From: Mesorhizobium shangrilense | GTDB lineage: Bacteria > Pseudomonadota > Alphaproteobacteria > Rhizobiales > Rhizobiaceae | Direction of reading: 5' to 3' | NCBI RefSeq assembly: GCF_040537815.1 | Contig: NZ_JBEWSZ010000001.1 | Location: 3,844,001-3,908,000 of the forward strand | Length of the DNA: 64,000 nt | The notes under the pieces: model-generated | Databases searched by the model: none | Seen by the model: only the letters and a program-made list of their open reading frames with translations | Told to the model about the DNA's origin: nothing | In this document: piece by piece, positions 9,192 through 17,684 of the stretch | Layout of the letters: each line of letters opens with the position of its first letter | How positions within the stretch are numbered: the stretch's first letter is position 1 | Program-made: the position numbers and the translations under genes

Positions 9192-10552
9192 CCCGGCGGG
9201 CGGCGAAAGCCGCCGGCCAATGGCTCGATCGCCCTGGCGATGCAGAGCAGCCACGACTCCGACCAGCGTTTGCCGACCAGTTGCAGGCCGATCGGCAGGC
9301 CGTCGCTGTCCAGCCCGCACGGCAGCGCAAGCGCGGGATGGCCGCTGTAGTTGAAGACAGCGCCATAGGCTGGAAGCATCCAATAGCTCTGCTTCTTGCC
9401 GTCGACCTTGATCGATGTGCCCGGCTCACAATGTGGAAAGGCCGTGGTCATGGCGACCGGGCAGAGCAGCGCATCCCAGCTTTCGAAGAATTGATCCCAG
9501 GCGAGAATGGATCTGTCGCGGCGGGCAAGTGCCTCGAACCAGCGCGACACCGGCGTCGGTTCCTCCGGTGGCTGCGCGGCCTCCATCATCATGCCGATCA
9601 GCGCGCCGCCCTGCTCCAGATCGTCGTGTAGATCGAGCTTGGGCAATTTCGCTTCCTCGACGATGGCGCCGGCCGATCGCAACTGCGTTGCCAGATTTTC
9701 GACCGCGGCACTGATGCCGCCGGCCACGGGAAATCCGGGAAAGGACGACGCGAAGGCGATGCGCAATGTCCTGAGGTCGAGCTTCGGCATGTCCTCGACT
9801 GGTACCGGCGCAAGATCGGTATCGCGTCCGTCCGGCCCGGCGATGATCCTGTAGATGAGCGAAAGGTCTTCCACGCTGCGCGCCAGCGGGCCGAGGCAGG
9901 ACATCAGCCGCACGCTGCGCGCGGCACTTCCCGGATCGGGGAAGGCGCCGGCTAGCGAGACACGGTGCTCGGTCGGCTTGAGGCCATGGACGCCGCAGAA
10001 AGCGGCCGGCAGGCGGATCGAATCCTGCATGTCGGTGCCGACGTCGAACGGCGTCATGCCAGCACAAACAGCCGCCGCCGCGCCGCCGCTGGAGCCGCCC
10101 GCGGTGCGCTGGAGGTTCCAGGGATTGCCGGTGCGGCCGAACAGCGGGTTGTTCGACTGCCAGTCGCCTAGCATAGTCGCGACATTGGTCTTGGCCGCCA
10201 GCACGCCGCCGGCTGCCTTCAGCCGGGCAACTACCGGGCTGTCCTGCCTGGCGACATAATCGGCGAAGGGCGGGAAGCCGACGGTGGTCTTCATGCCCGC
10301 GGTCTCATGCGTGTCCTTCAGCGTGAAGGGCACGCCATGCAGCGGTCCAAGCGTCTCGCCGCGCGCCAGTGCCGCGTCGGCCTTCTTCGCGCGCTCGCGG
10401 GCCCCTTCCCTGTCGAGCGAAATGACGGCGTTGACCGCGTCATTGCGGCTGTCGATCTGCGCCAGATGCGCGTCGAGCGCTTCTACAGCGGAGATTTTGC
10501 GGTTGGCGATCGCGGCAGCCAGTTCGACGGTTGAGGAAAAGACGATGTCCAT
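9185..10552 (-). CDS. amidase-signature family amidase
   Basis: A 455-aa amidase-signature hydrolase. The Ser-cisSer-Lys machinery is visible: Lys79 in FTLKD, the Gly/Ser loop GGSSGG (152-157) and a nucleophile Ser178 in DMQDSIR. The usual motif around the nucleophile is D-x-G-G-S-I-R; here the two glycines are Gln-Asp, an unusual change directly next to the catalytic serine. I chose the ATG at 10552 (MDIVFSSTVELA), where homologues begin, over in-frame starts up to 10603. The gene stands alone; the substrate could be an aliphatic or aryl amide. Confidence 0.88.
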   Translation of the reverse strand: MDIVFSSTVELAAAIANRKISAVEALDAHLAQIDSRNDAVNAVISLDREGARERAKKADAALARGETLGPLHGVPFTLKDTHETAGMKTTVGFPPFADYVARQDSPVVARLKAAGGVLAAKTNVATMLGDWQSNNPLFGRTGNPWNLQRTAGGSSGGAAAAVCAGMTPFDVGTDMQDSIRLPAAFCGVHGLKPTEHRVSLAGAFPDPGSAARSVRLMSCLGPLARSVEDLSLIYRIIAGPDGRDTDLAPVPVEDMPKLDLRTLRIAFASSFPGFPVAGGISAAVENLATQLRSAGAIVEEAKLPKLDLHDDLEQGGALIGMMMEAAQPPEEPTPVSRWFEALARRDRSILAWDQFFESWDALLCPVAMTTAFPHCEPGTSIKVDGKKQSYWMLPAYGAVFNYSGHPALALPCGLDSDGLPIGLQLVGKRWSESWLLCIARAIEPLAGGFRRPPGY

Positions 10553-10685
10553 GATCAATGCTCCGGCTCGGCCGCGCGTGTCGATTGACATGGAGGATTG
10601 CACCGCGGCTTCAAGCCAAGTTCAGCATTTGAAGCTCGGCGGCGCTTGATCGGAATTGCGCCTTTGAGGTCGACGCTCTACGGCG

Positions 10686-10716
10686 CGCGCCTCTGTCCTG
10701 CCGGACAGGGGGCGCG
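10686..10716. repeat. GC-rich hairpin in the amidase / glutamine amidotransferase gap
   Basis: An imperfect inverted repeat with arms CGCGCC-t-CTGTCC and GGACAG-gg-GGCGCG around a TGCC loop. The core GTCCTGCCGGAC also occurs in the large repeat at 35912-36093, so this may be a decayed fragment of that family. It lies downstream of the minus-strand glutamine amidotransferase start, in a 199-base gap with no other recognisable feature. Confidence 0.4.
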
Positions 10717-10755
10717 AAGGAACGCGACGTTGCCGCATATTGGAAAGCTGAAGGC

Positions 10756-11556
10756 CTACCCAGCCAGGGCCAGCTTCGCCGTGACCGGGGCAAAGGGATG
10801 AATGGTGATGCCGTCCAGGGTCATGGTGACGAAGCTCGATGGCGGGACCGCCTGCCAGTCGCCGCCGTCGCGATCGAAGGGTTCGGATACGATGCAACGG
10901 CCGCCGCCCTTGCCGAAAGTGGAGGTGTAGAGCGTCGGCGCATGATCGTCGGTGGCGTAGCGAACCGCGTAGAGCGCCTGGCCGTCCGAAAAGGCGGCGG
11001 TAAGTTTCAAAGCCGGCTCAAGACCGGCGCGGCGCGAGGCATCCAGCACGCGGCTAGTGGCACGGGATATGGCGCCTTGAGGGTCATCAGACAGGCCCTC
11101 GTCTATCATCAGGAGAAAAAACAGCTCGGAGTCGGTAGTGCCTTCGCGATGGTCGAAAACCGCGTCGGACAGCGAATTCTCCAGTGCGCGGCGGATCTTT
11201 TCGAAGCCGCCGATCTGGCCGTTGTGCATGAACGACCAGCGGTCGAAAATGAAGGGATGGCAGTTCATGCGGCTGGTGGCGCCGCCTGTCGAGGCGCGGA
11301 CATGGGCCAGGAACAGACGGGATTTGATCTGCCGGCACAAGCTCTTCAGATTGGGGTCGGACCAGGCGGGAAGGATGTCGCGATAGAGACCGGGCTCCGG
11401 CCGGTCGCCATACCAGGCAAGACCGAAACCGTCGCCATTGGTCGGCGACTTCGCTTCCTGGGCACAATGGCTCTGGGCGATCAGCGAATGGCAGGGCGCC
11501 GTGACGATGTCTTCGAGAAAGACCGCTTCACCGAGATAGGCCGCCCACCGGCACAT
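10756..11556 (-). CDS. class II glutamine amidotransferase (YafJ/EgtC-like)
   Basis: A 266-aa Ntn-type glutamine amidotransferase with the N-terminal nucleophile Cys2 (MCRW). Substrate-pocket motifs are NGDGFG (40-45), AHVRAST (84-90), NCHPF (98-102) and HNGQI (111-115), as in the YafJ / EgtC single-domain group. It would hydrolyse glutamine or a gamma-glutamyl amide bond, as EgtC does in ergothioneine synthesis. No ergothioneine genes (egtB, egtD) are nearby, so that specific role is not supported. Length is normal. Confidence 0.88.
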   Translation of the reverse strand: MCRWAAYLGEAVFLEDIVTAPCHSLIAQSHCAQEAKSPTNGDGFGLAWYGDRPEPGLYRDILPAWSDPNLKSLCRQIKSRLFLAHVRASTGGATSRMNCHPFIFDRWSFMHNGQIGGFEKIRRALENSLSDAVFDHREGTTDSELFFLLMIDEGLSDDPQGAISRATSRVLDASRRAGLEPALKLTAAFSDGQALYAVRYATDDHAPTLYTSTFGKGGGRCIVSEPFDRDGGDWQAVPPSSFVTMTLDGITIHPFAPVTAKLALAG

Positions 11557-11570
11557 CGCTTTGTCGTCCT

Positions 11571-11819
11571 CTAGGCACGATCCATCAGAGCCGCCGGCTC
11601 CTTGGTCGCGTGCGAGCCTCTGTTGTGCGTCCGCTCGTAGAGTTCGCGAACGATTCGGCTGGCGGTAGTCTCAAACAAAAATGGCAAGAAAGCATGAACA
11701 ATCGCAGCGCACGCCGCCATGAACAGTCTCGACGAGAACCAGGCGGCAAAGGCCATGTGGCCGAAATAGGTTTCGCCGACCTTGGCCGGATGAGAGGTGA
11801 AAATCCTTGCGACCGACAT
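11571..11819 (-). CDS. DUF6356-like small membrane-associated protein
   Basis: An 82-aa protein starting MSVARIFTSHPAKVGETYFGH. It matches in layout the short DUF6356 proteins: a conserved HPAxVGETYxxHM block, one hydrophobic helix (about 24-50, AAWFSSRLFMAACAAIVHAFLPFLF) and a charged tail. The function of the family is unknown. The ATG at 11819 is preceded by AAGGGGA at a suitable distance. It is divergent from the Lrp regulator with 114 bases between starts, so the two may share a control region. Confidence 0.7.
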   Translation of the reverse strand: MSVARIFTSHPAKVGETYFGHMAFAAWFSSRLFMAACAAIVHAFLPFLFETTASRIVRELYERTHNRGSHATKEPAALMDRA

Positions 11820-11911
11820 GTTCGTCCCCTTCAGCGTTTGACGTTCCCGATATGAGTATCCTGACACGCTTCGCCGGTTCATCGGTCTCAAAATGTCCTT
11901 GTATTTGGCCA

Positions 11912-11932
11912 TCCCATGGGACAAACATCCCA
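11912..11932. promoter_or_regulatory. inverted repeats at the lrp start, candidate autoregulatory site
   Basis: Two overlapping palindromes sit at the beginning of the Lrp-type gene: TCCCATGGGA (11912-11921) and TGGGA-CAAACA-TCCCA (about 11917-11932). Lrp/AsnC regulators commonly bind such repeats near their own start. This position overlaps the upstream candidate ATG (11916), which argues for the ATG at 11934 as the true start. No footprint or consensus is available from the sequence alone. Confidence 0.4.
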
Positions 11933-11933
11933 C

Positions 11934-12404
11934 ATGGTGCCAGAAATTGACGAGATCGACCGAAAATTGCTGACTGAATTGCAGCGCGACGGCTCGCTTT
12001 CGGTCGACCAGCTGTCCGAAAAAGTCGCCCTGTCGCGCAACGCCTGCTGGCGGCGGGTCAAGCGACTGGAGGAAGCTGGCGTCATCACCGGACGCGTGGC
12101 GCTGGTCGATGCAGAGAAGCTCGGGCTTGGCCTTTCGGTGTTCATCCTGATCCGGACGTCCAACCACGATCCGGACTGGCTGCAGAAATTCCGCGCAGCG
12201 GTGACCGGCTTTCCAGAGATCACCGGCGTCTATCGCATGTCCGGGGATCTCGACTATGTGCTGCGCGCCCGCGTCGCCGACGTGAAAGCCTATGACCGGC
12301 TCTATCAGCGGCTGATCGCCAAGGTGGCGCTGTCGGATGTTTCCGCCTCCTTCGTGATGGAGGAGATCAAGGAGACCACGGTCGTTCCGATGGAACTGCG
12401 CTGA
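11934..12404 (+). CDS. Lrp/AsnC family transcriptional regulator
   Basis: A 156-aa feast/famine regulator. The N-terminal winged HTH (about 5-50, IDRKLLTELQRDGSLSVDQL then SRNACWRRVKRLEEAG) is followed by the RAM/ACT-like effector and oligomerisation domain. Such proteins sense an amino acid and control its metabolism or export. It is divergent from the DUF6356 gene. An in-frame ATG at 11916 lies inside a palindrome; I favour 11934. The TGA stop is the first codon of a dispersed palindromic repeat. Confidence 0.9.
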   Translation: MVPEIDEIDRKLLTELQRDGSLSVDQLSEKVALSRNACWRRVKRLEEAGVITGRVALVDAEKLGLGLSVFILIRTSNHDPDWLQKFRAAVTGFPEITGVYRMSGDLDYVLRARVADVKAYDRLYQRLIAKVALSDVSASFVMEEIKETTVVPMELR

Positions 12405-12547
12405 GGTATGTCGATATTCAGGTGATGCCGGCCTGCAAACGACGGGTTTCTGCGCTTCCGGTGCTCACGGACCGAATGTCCGCTCCGCTCCGGTTCTCGA
12501 AACCCACCGTTTTCGACTCGGCCTGACCTGAATCTCAACACACCTCA
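12402..12547. repeat. composite palindromic repeat, copy A (with nested insert)
   Basis: The outer parts match copy B at 37998-38067: a left arm beginning TGAGGT with CAGGTGATGCC and CCTGCAAA, and a right arm with CGGCCTGACC and CTCAACACACCT. Between them copy A carries about 75 extra bases that form their own inverted repeat (GGGTTTC near 12445 with GAAACCC near 12499). The element starts exactly at the TGA stop of the lrp gene. This is a mosaic of two palindromes in the style of rhizobial intergenic elements. Confidence 0.7.
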
Positions 12548-12633
12548 GGTCATAGTGATGCCTGAAAGAAAGGCGTTGATAGCATTGCGGTCGAGTTGAC
12601 CGAATCGAAGTTCGCGCCGATAGGATCGATTTT

Positions 12634-13119
12634 ATGCGCGCATCCATCCAAACTTCCTCCGTCATTGGTCCAACCGTTGGCTTCGTCAGGTTGCCTCACG
12701 GTGAGGGCCTGCCCCTCCCCGCCTATGAAAGCACCGGCGCCGCCGGCATGGACCTGCGTGCGGCGGTGCCGGACGACCGGCCATTGCTGATCCTGCCGGG
12801 AAAACGGGCGCTGGTGCCGACCGGGCTGATCCTGGAAATTCCCGAAGGCATGGAAGGCCAGGTGCGGCCGCGCTCCGGCCTTGCCTTCAAGCATGGCCTT
12901 ACCGTCCTCAATACGCCCGGTACGATCGACAGCGACTATCGCGGCGAGGTGAAGGTGCTGCTGGTCAACCTCGGCGACGAGGATTTCGCGGTGACACGCG
13001 GCATGCGGATCGCGCAGATCGTCTTTGCGTCGGTGACCCAGGCGACCGTCGAGGAGCGCTCATTGGCCGGCGGCACGGCACGCGGCTCCGGCGGGTTCGG
13101 TTCGACCGGCACGGCCTGA
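12634..13119 (+). CDS. dut: dUTP diphosphatase
   Basis: A 161-aa trimeric dUTPase that hydrolyses dUTP to dUMP and pyrophosphate, keeping uracil out of DNA. All five motifs are present: AGMDLRA (37-43), RPRSGLA (78-84), [10 protein letters not shown] (96-105), RIAQIVF (125-131) and the flexible Gly-rich tail [10 protein letters not shown] (150-159). The stop overlaps the start of the next gene by one base (TGATG), so the two are translationally coupled. Confidence 0.97.
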   Translation: MRASIQTSSVIGPTVGFVRLPHGEGLPLPAYESTGAAGMDLRAAVPDDRPLLILPGKRALVPTGLILEIPEGMEGQVRPRSGLAFKHGLTVLNTPGTIDSDYRGEVKVLLVNLGDEDFAVTRGMRIAQIVFASVTQATVEERSLAGGTARGSGGFGSTGTA

Positions 13120-13778
13120 TGAACACACCCAAGCTGGTTATCTTCGATTGCGACGGTGTTCTGGTCGACACCGAGAACCTCGCCAATCGACGCCTGGCCG
13201 AATGGCTGACCACTGCGGGTTTTCCGACGAGCTTCGAATATTGCCGCAAGCATTTTTCCGGCCGCAGCATGGTCTCCGTGCAAAAGGAGATCGAAGCGCA
13301 GACCGAGGTCAGGCTCGGCGCCGATTTCGTCGAGCGCTGGAATGCCGGCCTGCCCGACCTGTTCGCGCACGGGGTCGAAGCCATCCCCCATGTTCGCGAA
13401 TTCGTCGAAGCGGTGCGCGCCGCTGGCATCGCCTATTGCGTCGCCACCTCGGCGCGGGTTTCGAAAATGCACATCACGCTTGGCCAGACCGGGCTGTTGC
13501 CGCTGTTCGAACACGCGCTGTTCAGTGCCACCATGGTCGGACGCGGCAAGCCGTTTCCCGATCTCTTCCTGCATGCTGCCGAAACGATGGGGTTCGCGCC
13601 CGCCGATTGCATCGTCATCGAGGACAGCGTCGCCGGCACGCAAGCGGGCGTTGCCGCCGGCATGCGGGTGTTTTCCTACCACGGCGATCCGTATACCGAC
13701 CGCGACGGACTGGTTGAAGCCGGCGGCGTGCTGTTCGACGACATGCGCGAATTGGCCGGACTGGTGCCGATCCACTGA
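13119..13778 (+). CDS. HAD-superfamily phosphatase (phosphoglycolate phosphatase / beta-PGM-like)
   Basis: A 219-aa HAD hydrolase with a helical cap. Motif I is DCDGVLVD (10-17), the motif III Lys lies in GRGKPFPD and motif IV is VIEDSVAG. It should remove phosphate from a small sugar or nucleotide phosphate. Coupling to dut by a one-base overlap makes a house-cleaning role on a nucleotide plausible, since dUTPase yields dUMP, but this is inference. Phosphoglycolate is an equally usual substrate for this subgroup. Confidence 0.88.
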   Translation: MNTPKLVIFDCDGVLVDTENLANRRLAEWLTTAGFPTSFEYCRKHFSGRSMVSVQKEIEAQTEVRLGADFVERWNAGLPDLFAHGVEAIPHVREFVEAVRAAGIAYCVATSARVSKMHITLGQTGLLPLFEHALFSATMVGRGKPFPDLFLHAAETMGFAPADCIVIEDSVAGTQAGVAAGMRVFSYHGDPYTDRDGLVEAGGVLFDDMRELAGLVPIH

Positions 13779-13933
13779 CCTGATCAGCTTTTATCTGCCC
13801 GAGGTTTCCGAACAGCTGAATAGAATGGCAGGAGAGAACGCGAAATGCTTCTGCGCCAATCGCATTCGTTTGCCCAGCGCACGACGGCGCGATAAAACCC
13901 TTTCCATCACTCAGCACATGATGGGAAGCTTCC

Positions 13934-14737
13934 ATGGACAAGGGCAAGACCTTTCGTGACCTGCATGCCTCGACCTTCGTCATGCCCAATCCGTGGGATA
14001 TCGGCACCACGAAGCTGCTTGGCTCTTTCGGCTTCAAGGCGCTGGCGACGACCAGCGCCGGCTTTGCCTTTTCGCGCGGCCTGCCCGATGGCGCGGTAAC
14101 GTTCGAGGCGATGATCCACCACTGCCGCGAGGTGACGGCAGCCACCAGCCTGCCGGTTTCCGCCGATCTGGAACGCGGCAAGGGCGACAGCGCGACAAGT
14201 GCCGCGGAAACCATCTTCGCCGCCGAGGCGGCTGGCCTTGCCGGCTGTTCGATTGAAGACCATGGCGACGACCCAGACAAGCCGATCTATGATTTCTCGC
14301 ATGCGGTCGAGCGTGTCGCCGCTGCCGCTGAAGCGGCGCGGGCGCTGAAACGCGATTTCGTCTTCACCGCGCGGGCCGAGAATTTTCTGTGGGGCAGGCC
14401 CGACATCGACGACACGATCAAGCGCCTGCAGGCCTTCGAGAAGGCGGGTGCCGATGTGCTTTACGCACCGGGTATCAGCGACATCGAAATCGTGCGGACC
14501 ATCTGTTCGGCGGTGACCAGGCCGGTGAATGTCATGGCACGGCCGGGTTTCACGATCGCCGATCTGGCCCAGGCGGGCGTCAAGCGCATCTCGCTCGGGC
14601 CATGGCTCACCAATTTCACCTTCGGCATGCTGGAGACGGCGTCGCGCGAAATCCAGCAGGACGGCACCTTCGGCTTCACCCGCGCCGCCATGCCTTTCGG
14701 CAAGCTGCAGGAACTGTTTGCAAAGTCCAACGCATGA
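13934..14737 (+). CDS. isocitrate lyase / PEP mutase family protein
   Basis: A 267-aa TIM-barrel protein of the PEP mutase / isocitrate lyase superfamily. The Mg-binding region shows SADLERGKGDS (about 75-85) and SIEDHGDD (about 111-118), and an ARAENFL segment follows the family pattern. It would break or rearrange a C-C or P-C bond of a 2-oxo or 2-hydroxy acid such as methylisocitrate or oxaloacetate. Its stop overlaps the next start by four bases (ATGA), so it is co-translated with a trans-3-hydroxyproline dehydratase, suggesting amino-acid or hydroxy-acid catabolism. Confidence 0.85.
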   Translation: MDKGKTFRDLHASTFVMPNPWDIGTTKLLGSFGFKALATTSAGFAFSRGLPDGAVTFEAMIHHCREVTAATSLPVSADLERGKGDSATSAAETIFAAEAAGLAGCSIEDHGDDPDKPIYDFSHAVERVAAAAEAARALKRDFVFTARAENFLWGRPDIDDTIKRLQAFEKAGADVLYAPGISDIEIVRTICSAVTRPVNVMARPGFTIADLAQAGVKRISLGPWLTNFTFGMLETASREIQQDGTFGFTRAAMPFGKLQELFAKSNA

Positions 14738-15732
14738 CACTCACCGTCGTCGACATGCACACAGGTGGCGAACCGCTGCGGATCGTCACTGGCGGCTATC
14801 CGGACATCCCCAGGGGCACGATCCTGGAAAAGCGCGCCTATGTGCGAGACCATCTCGACCGTATCAGAAAGATCCTGATCTTCGAGCCGCGCGGACACTA
14901 CGACATGTATGGCGCGCTGCTGGTCGAACCCGATCTTCCCGGCGCCGACCTTGCCGTGCTGTTCATGCACAATGAGGGCTATTCCACCATGTGCGGCCAC
15001 GCCATCATCGCGCTCGGCCGCTACGCCGTCGACGAGGGGCTGGTGGCGAAGCAGGAGCCGGTGACTACGGTCAAGATCGAGGCGCCGTGCGGGCTGATCG
15101 TCGCTTCGGTGGAGATCAAGGACGGCAAGGCGGGCGCGGTGTCGTTCGAAAGCGTGCCGGCTTTTCTGTTCGCCCACGGCCAGACGGTCGATCTGCCGGG
15201 CTTCGGTCCGATCGGTTTCGACGTCGCCTATGGCGGCGCCTTCTACGCCCTGGCCGATTGTCACCAGTTCGGGCTGGAGTTCGGCCGCGACCGCGTGCGT
15301 GACTTCGTCGACGCGGCGACGGCGCTGACCGAAAAGTTGAAGGCGGAATTCCCGCTGTCACACCCCGACCATTCCGAGCTTGCCTTCCTCTACGGCACCA
15401 TCCTGACCGACGGCCGGGACGCGTTTTCCGACGAGCCGACGAAGAACATCTGTGTCTTCGCCGAAGCCGAGGTCGATCGTTCGCCGACAGGCTCAGGTGT
15501 GACGGCGCGGTTGGCGGCAATGCACGCCAAGGGCGAGATCGGCATCGGGCAGACACGGACGTTCGAAAGCATCGCGGGTTCGCGCTTTTCCGGCGCCGTG
15601 GCACGAACGACGCGCACCGGTCCGCACGATGCAATCACCGCCCGCGTCGGCGGCCGCGCTTATTATTCCGGACGGGCCGAATTCATCGTCGAAGCCGATG
15701 ACGAGCTCGGGCGTGGATTTCTCCTGCGATAA
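14734..15732 (+). CDS. trans-3-hydroxy-L-proline dehydratase (proline racemase family)
   Basis: A 332-aa protein of the proline racemase family. Racemases use two Cys; here the first is kept (Cys87 in MCGHA) but the second is Thr (about Thr252 in DRSPTGSG). This Cys/Thr pair is the known mark of trans-3-hydroxy-L-proline dehydratases (EC 4.2.1.77), which give delta-1/2-pyrroline-2-carboxylate. The start ATG at 14734 overlaps the previous stop. The following reductase step (pyrroline-2-carboxylate reductase) is not encoded nearby. Confidence 0.85.
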   Translation: MTLTVVDMHTGGEPLRIVTGGYPDIPRGTILEKRAYVRDHLDRIRKILIFEPRGHYDMYGALLVEPDLPGADLAVLFMHNEGYSTMCGHAIIALGRYAVDEGLVAKQEPVTTVKIEAPCGLIVASVEIKDGKAGAVSFESVPAFLFAHGQTVDLPGFGPIGFDVAYGGAFYALADCHQFGLEFGRDRVRDFVDAATALTEKLKAEFPLSHPDHSELAFLYGTILTDGRDAFSDEPTKNICVFAEAEVDRSPTGSGVTARLAAMHAKGEIGIGQTRTFESIAGSRFSGAVARTTRTGPHDAITARVGGRAYYSGRAEFIVEADDELGRGFLLR

Positions 15733-15780
15733 GTCGGCGCCGCGGGATAAGCAGCGGGCAGAGATTGAGCCGATACCGCC

Positions 15781-16476
15781 TCAGGCCGTTTCCCGTGCGG
15801 AGATCGTCTTGTGCAGGTGCACCATCATGGCGGCGGCAAAAAGCGGCGTCAGCAGGTTGAGCAGCGGCACGGCAAGACAGGTGGCGATGAGCAGGCCGGC
15901 GAGAAACACCGTGCCGGCATATTTCCGGCGCAGCGCCCTCGCCTCGTCCTCGGGGCGAAAGCGCATGGCGGCGAATTCGAAGAACTCGCGCCCGAGCAGA
16001 TAGCCGTTGACGATAAAGAAGGCAGCGATGTTGATGCCGGGCACCAGCAGAAGCAGCAGCGCCACGATGTTGGCGAGGATGACGACACCGAAGAACCTCA
16101 TGGCCAGCACGAGCGAGCGGAGCGCAGGCATGGCGCGGCCGGGCGGGTCGTTGGGATAGTCGGTGCGCTCGACCACCTCGGCGATGTCGTCGAGGAACAG
16201 GCCGGCGACAACAGCCGTCACCGGCGCGATGAGCAGCGCCATGCCGAGCGCAAGGCCGATGCCGGCGATGATGACGCCGAGCCATCCGGCCCAGGCCGGC
16301 AGTCCAGGCAGGAACACGTAGAGCCACGGCAAGGCCAGCCATTCTACGAGGCTCGTCAGGCCGAACCACATCGCCACCAGCGCCAGCAGGGTCAGCCCCA
16401 GCGTCTTCAGGAACACCGAACGGAATTCAGGCAGGAAAAGCTGGCTGGCGGCGGCACGGGCGGCGTCGAGGATCAC
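15781..16476 (-). CDS. EI24/CysZ-like membrane protein
   Basis: A 231-aa integral membrane protein of the EI24 / CysZ family, with several hydrophobic helices and the conserved pattern PGINIAAFFIVNGYLLGREFF near 150-170. CysZ proteins in enterobacteria take up sulfate; the alphaproteobacterial members are less well studied. It lies 73 bases downstream of the DMT transporter gene on the same strand and converges with the dehydratase. No cysteine-synthesis genes are adjacent. Confidence 0.8.
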   Translation of the reverse strand: MILDAARAAASQLFLPEFRSVFLKTLGLTLLALVAMWFGLTSLVEWLALPWLYVFLPGLPAWAGWLGVIIAGIGLALGMALLIAPVTAVVAGLFLDDIAEVVERTDYPNDPPGRAMPALRSLVLAMRFFGVVILANIVALLLLLVPGINIAAFFIVNGYLLGREFFEFAAMRFRPEDEARALRRKYAGTVFLAGLLIATCLAVPLLNLLTPLFAAAMMVHLHKTISARETA

Positions 16477-16549
16477 GGCGTTTTTTCAACCTGTGTCGGA
16501 GGAGACGTCTCCGAGATAGGCAGCGCCAGCCGCGAGCGCAACCTTGCTA

Positions 16550-17452
16550 CTAGCGTGCGAGCGCCGGCTTGCGAACGGGAATGGTCATCGCCGCGACGCC
16601 GGCTATGACAAAACCCATCCCCAGCCATGCCGTCGAACCAAGGCTTTCGCCAAGGAAGATGGCGCCGATGCCGACGCCGATCGGCACGCGCAGATAGGCT
16701 TGCGAGGTGGTGCCGACGGAGCCCAGCGTGTGGATGAGGCGGAAATAGATGACGAAGGCCAGCGCGGTCGAAAACACCGACAGGCCGAGCAGCGCAAGGA
16801 TCGAAGCGGTCGACGGCGCCAGCGTCCATGGCTGGTCGACCGCGAGGCTCAAGGGCACGAGCATGACGGCGCCGCAAAGCATCGAACCGGCGGCCGGGAG
16901 CATCGGATCGAGGCCCTTGAAGCCGCGCCCGAAAATGGCGGCACCCGCATAGCTTATCGTCGCCGCGACGATGGCAAGCTGCGCCCACAATTGGTGACCG
17001 ATGCCGCTGAGCGCTTGGGTGCCGACGATCAGGCATATTCCGGCTATGCCGGCGCCGACGCCGATCAGCTTGCGCATGGTCACAGGCTCATGGCGGGTGA
17101 TGAGGGCGGTGAGCAGGAAGGTGAAGATCGGCGAAGTCGCATTGAGGATCGTGGCGAGGCCGGCGTCAACCGAGCGCTCGGCAGCGGCGACCAGGGTGAA
17201 GGGCACGACACTGTTGAGACAGGCCTGGAAGACGAAGCGGCGCCAGGTCTCCGCATCGCGGGGCATGGCGAGCCCGCGCCAGCGGATGATCGCCACGAGG
17301 ATGGCGCCGGCGATCAAGGTTCTGGCGGCGATCAGCGTTATCGGCGGGATCGTCTCGACGCCGATCTTGATGAATGTGTAGGAGGCGCCCCAAAGCACCG
17401 CCAGCACGAGCAGCAGTGCGAGGTCGGTGGTCGTATCGTTCTTTGCGGGCAT
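16550..17452 (-). CDS. DMT/EamA family transporter
   Basis: A 300-aa inner-membrane protein with ten predicted helices in two EamA repeats, the drug/metabolite transporter architecture. It likely exports an amino acid or other metabolite. The ATG at 17452 has GAAGG seven bases upstream and is preferred over an in-frame TTG at 17470. The CysZ-like gene follows on the same strand 73 bases later and may be co-transcribed. Confidence 0.85.
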   Translation of the reverse strand: MPAKNDTTTDLALLLVLAVLWGASYTFIKIGVETIPPITLIAARTLIAGAILVAIIRWRGLAMPRDAETWRRFVFQACLNSVVPFTLVAAAERSVDAGLATILNATSPIFTFLLTALITRHEPVTMRKLIGVGAGIAGICLIVGTQALSGIGHQLWAQLAIVAATISYAGAAIFGRGFKGLDPMLPAAGSMLCGAVMLVPLSLAVDQPWTLAPSTASILALLGLSVFSTALAFVIYFRLIHTLGSVGTTSQAYLRVPIGVGIGAIFLGESLGSTAWLGMGFVIAGVAAMTIPVRKPALAR

Positions 17453-17684
17453 GGCGGGGCCTTCGGACAATCATCAATCATCAAGTATGCCGTGTTGTAG
17501 GCAACGCCGGGGTGGAATGCTTCTACCACGGTCGAATAATCATGACGCCTCACCCGGCATGCGTGCCTGGACACTGGATCGATTCCGATTTTCGGGATCA
17601 GCGCTAGGCAAACCCATTCCAAATCGCTAGACCCGCGCCCGGCCGGCGTGGCAGAAAGCCGGCGGGTTCTTGGCGGAGACATTG

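Noticed and set aside
14389..14733. N-terminal extension of the hydroxyproline dehydratase
   Set aside because: The family start is at 14734 and the upstream part is an out-of-frame reading of the PEP-mutase-like gene.
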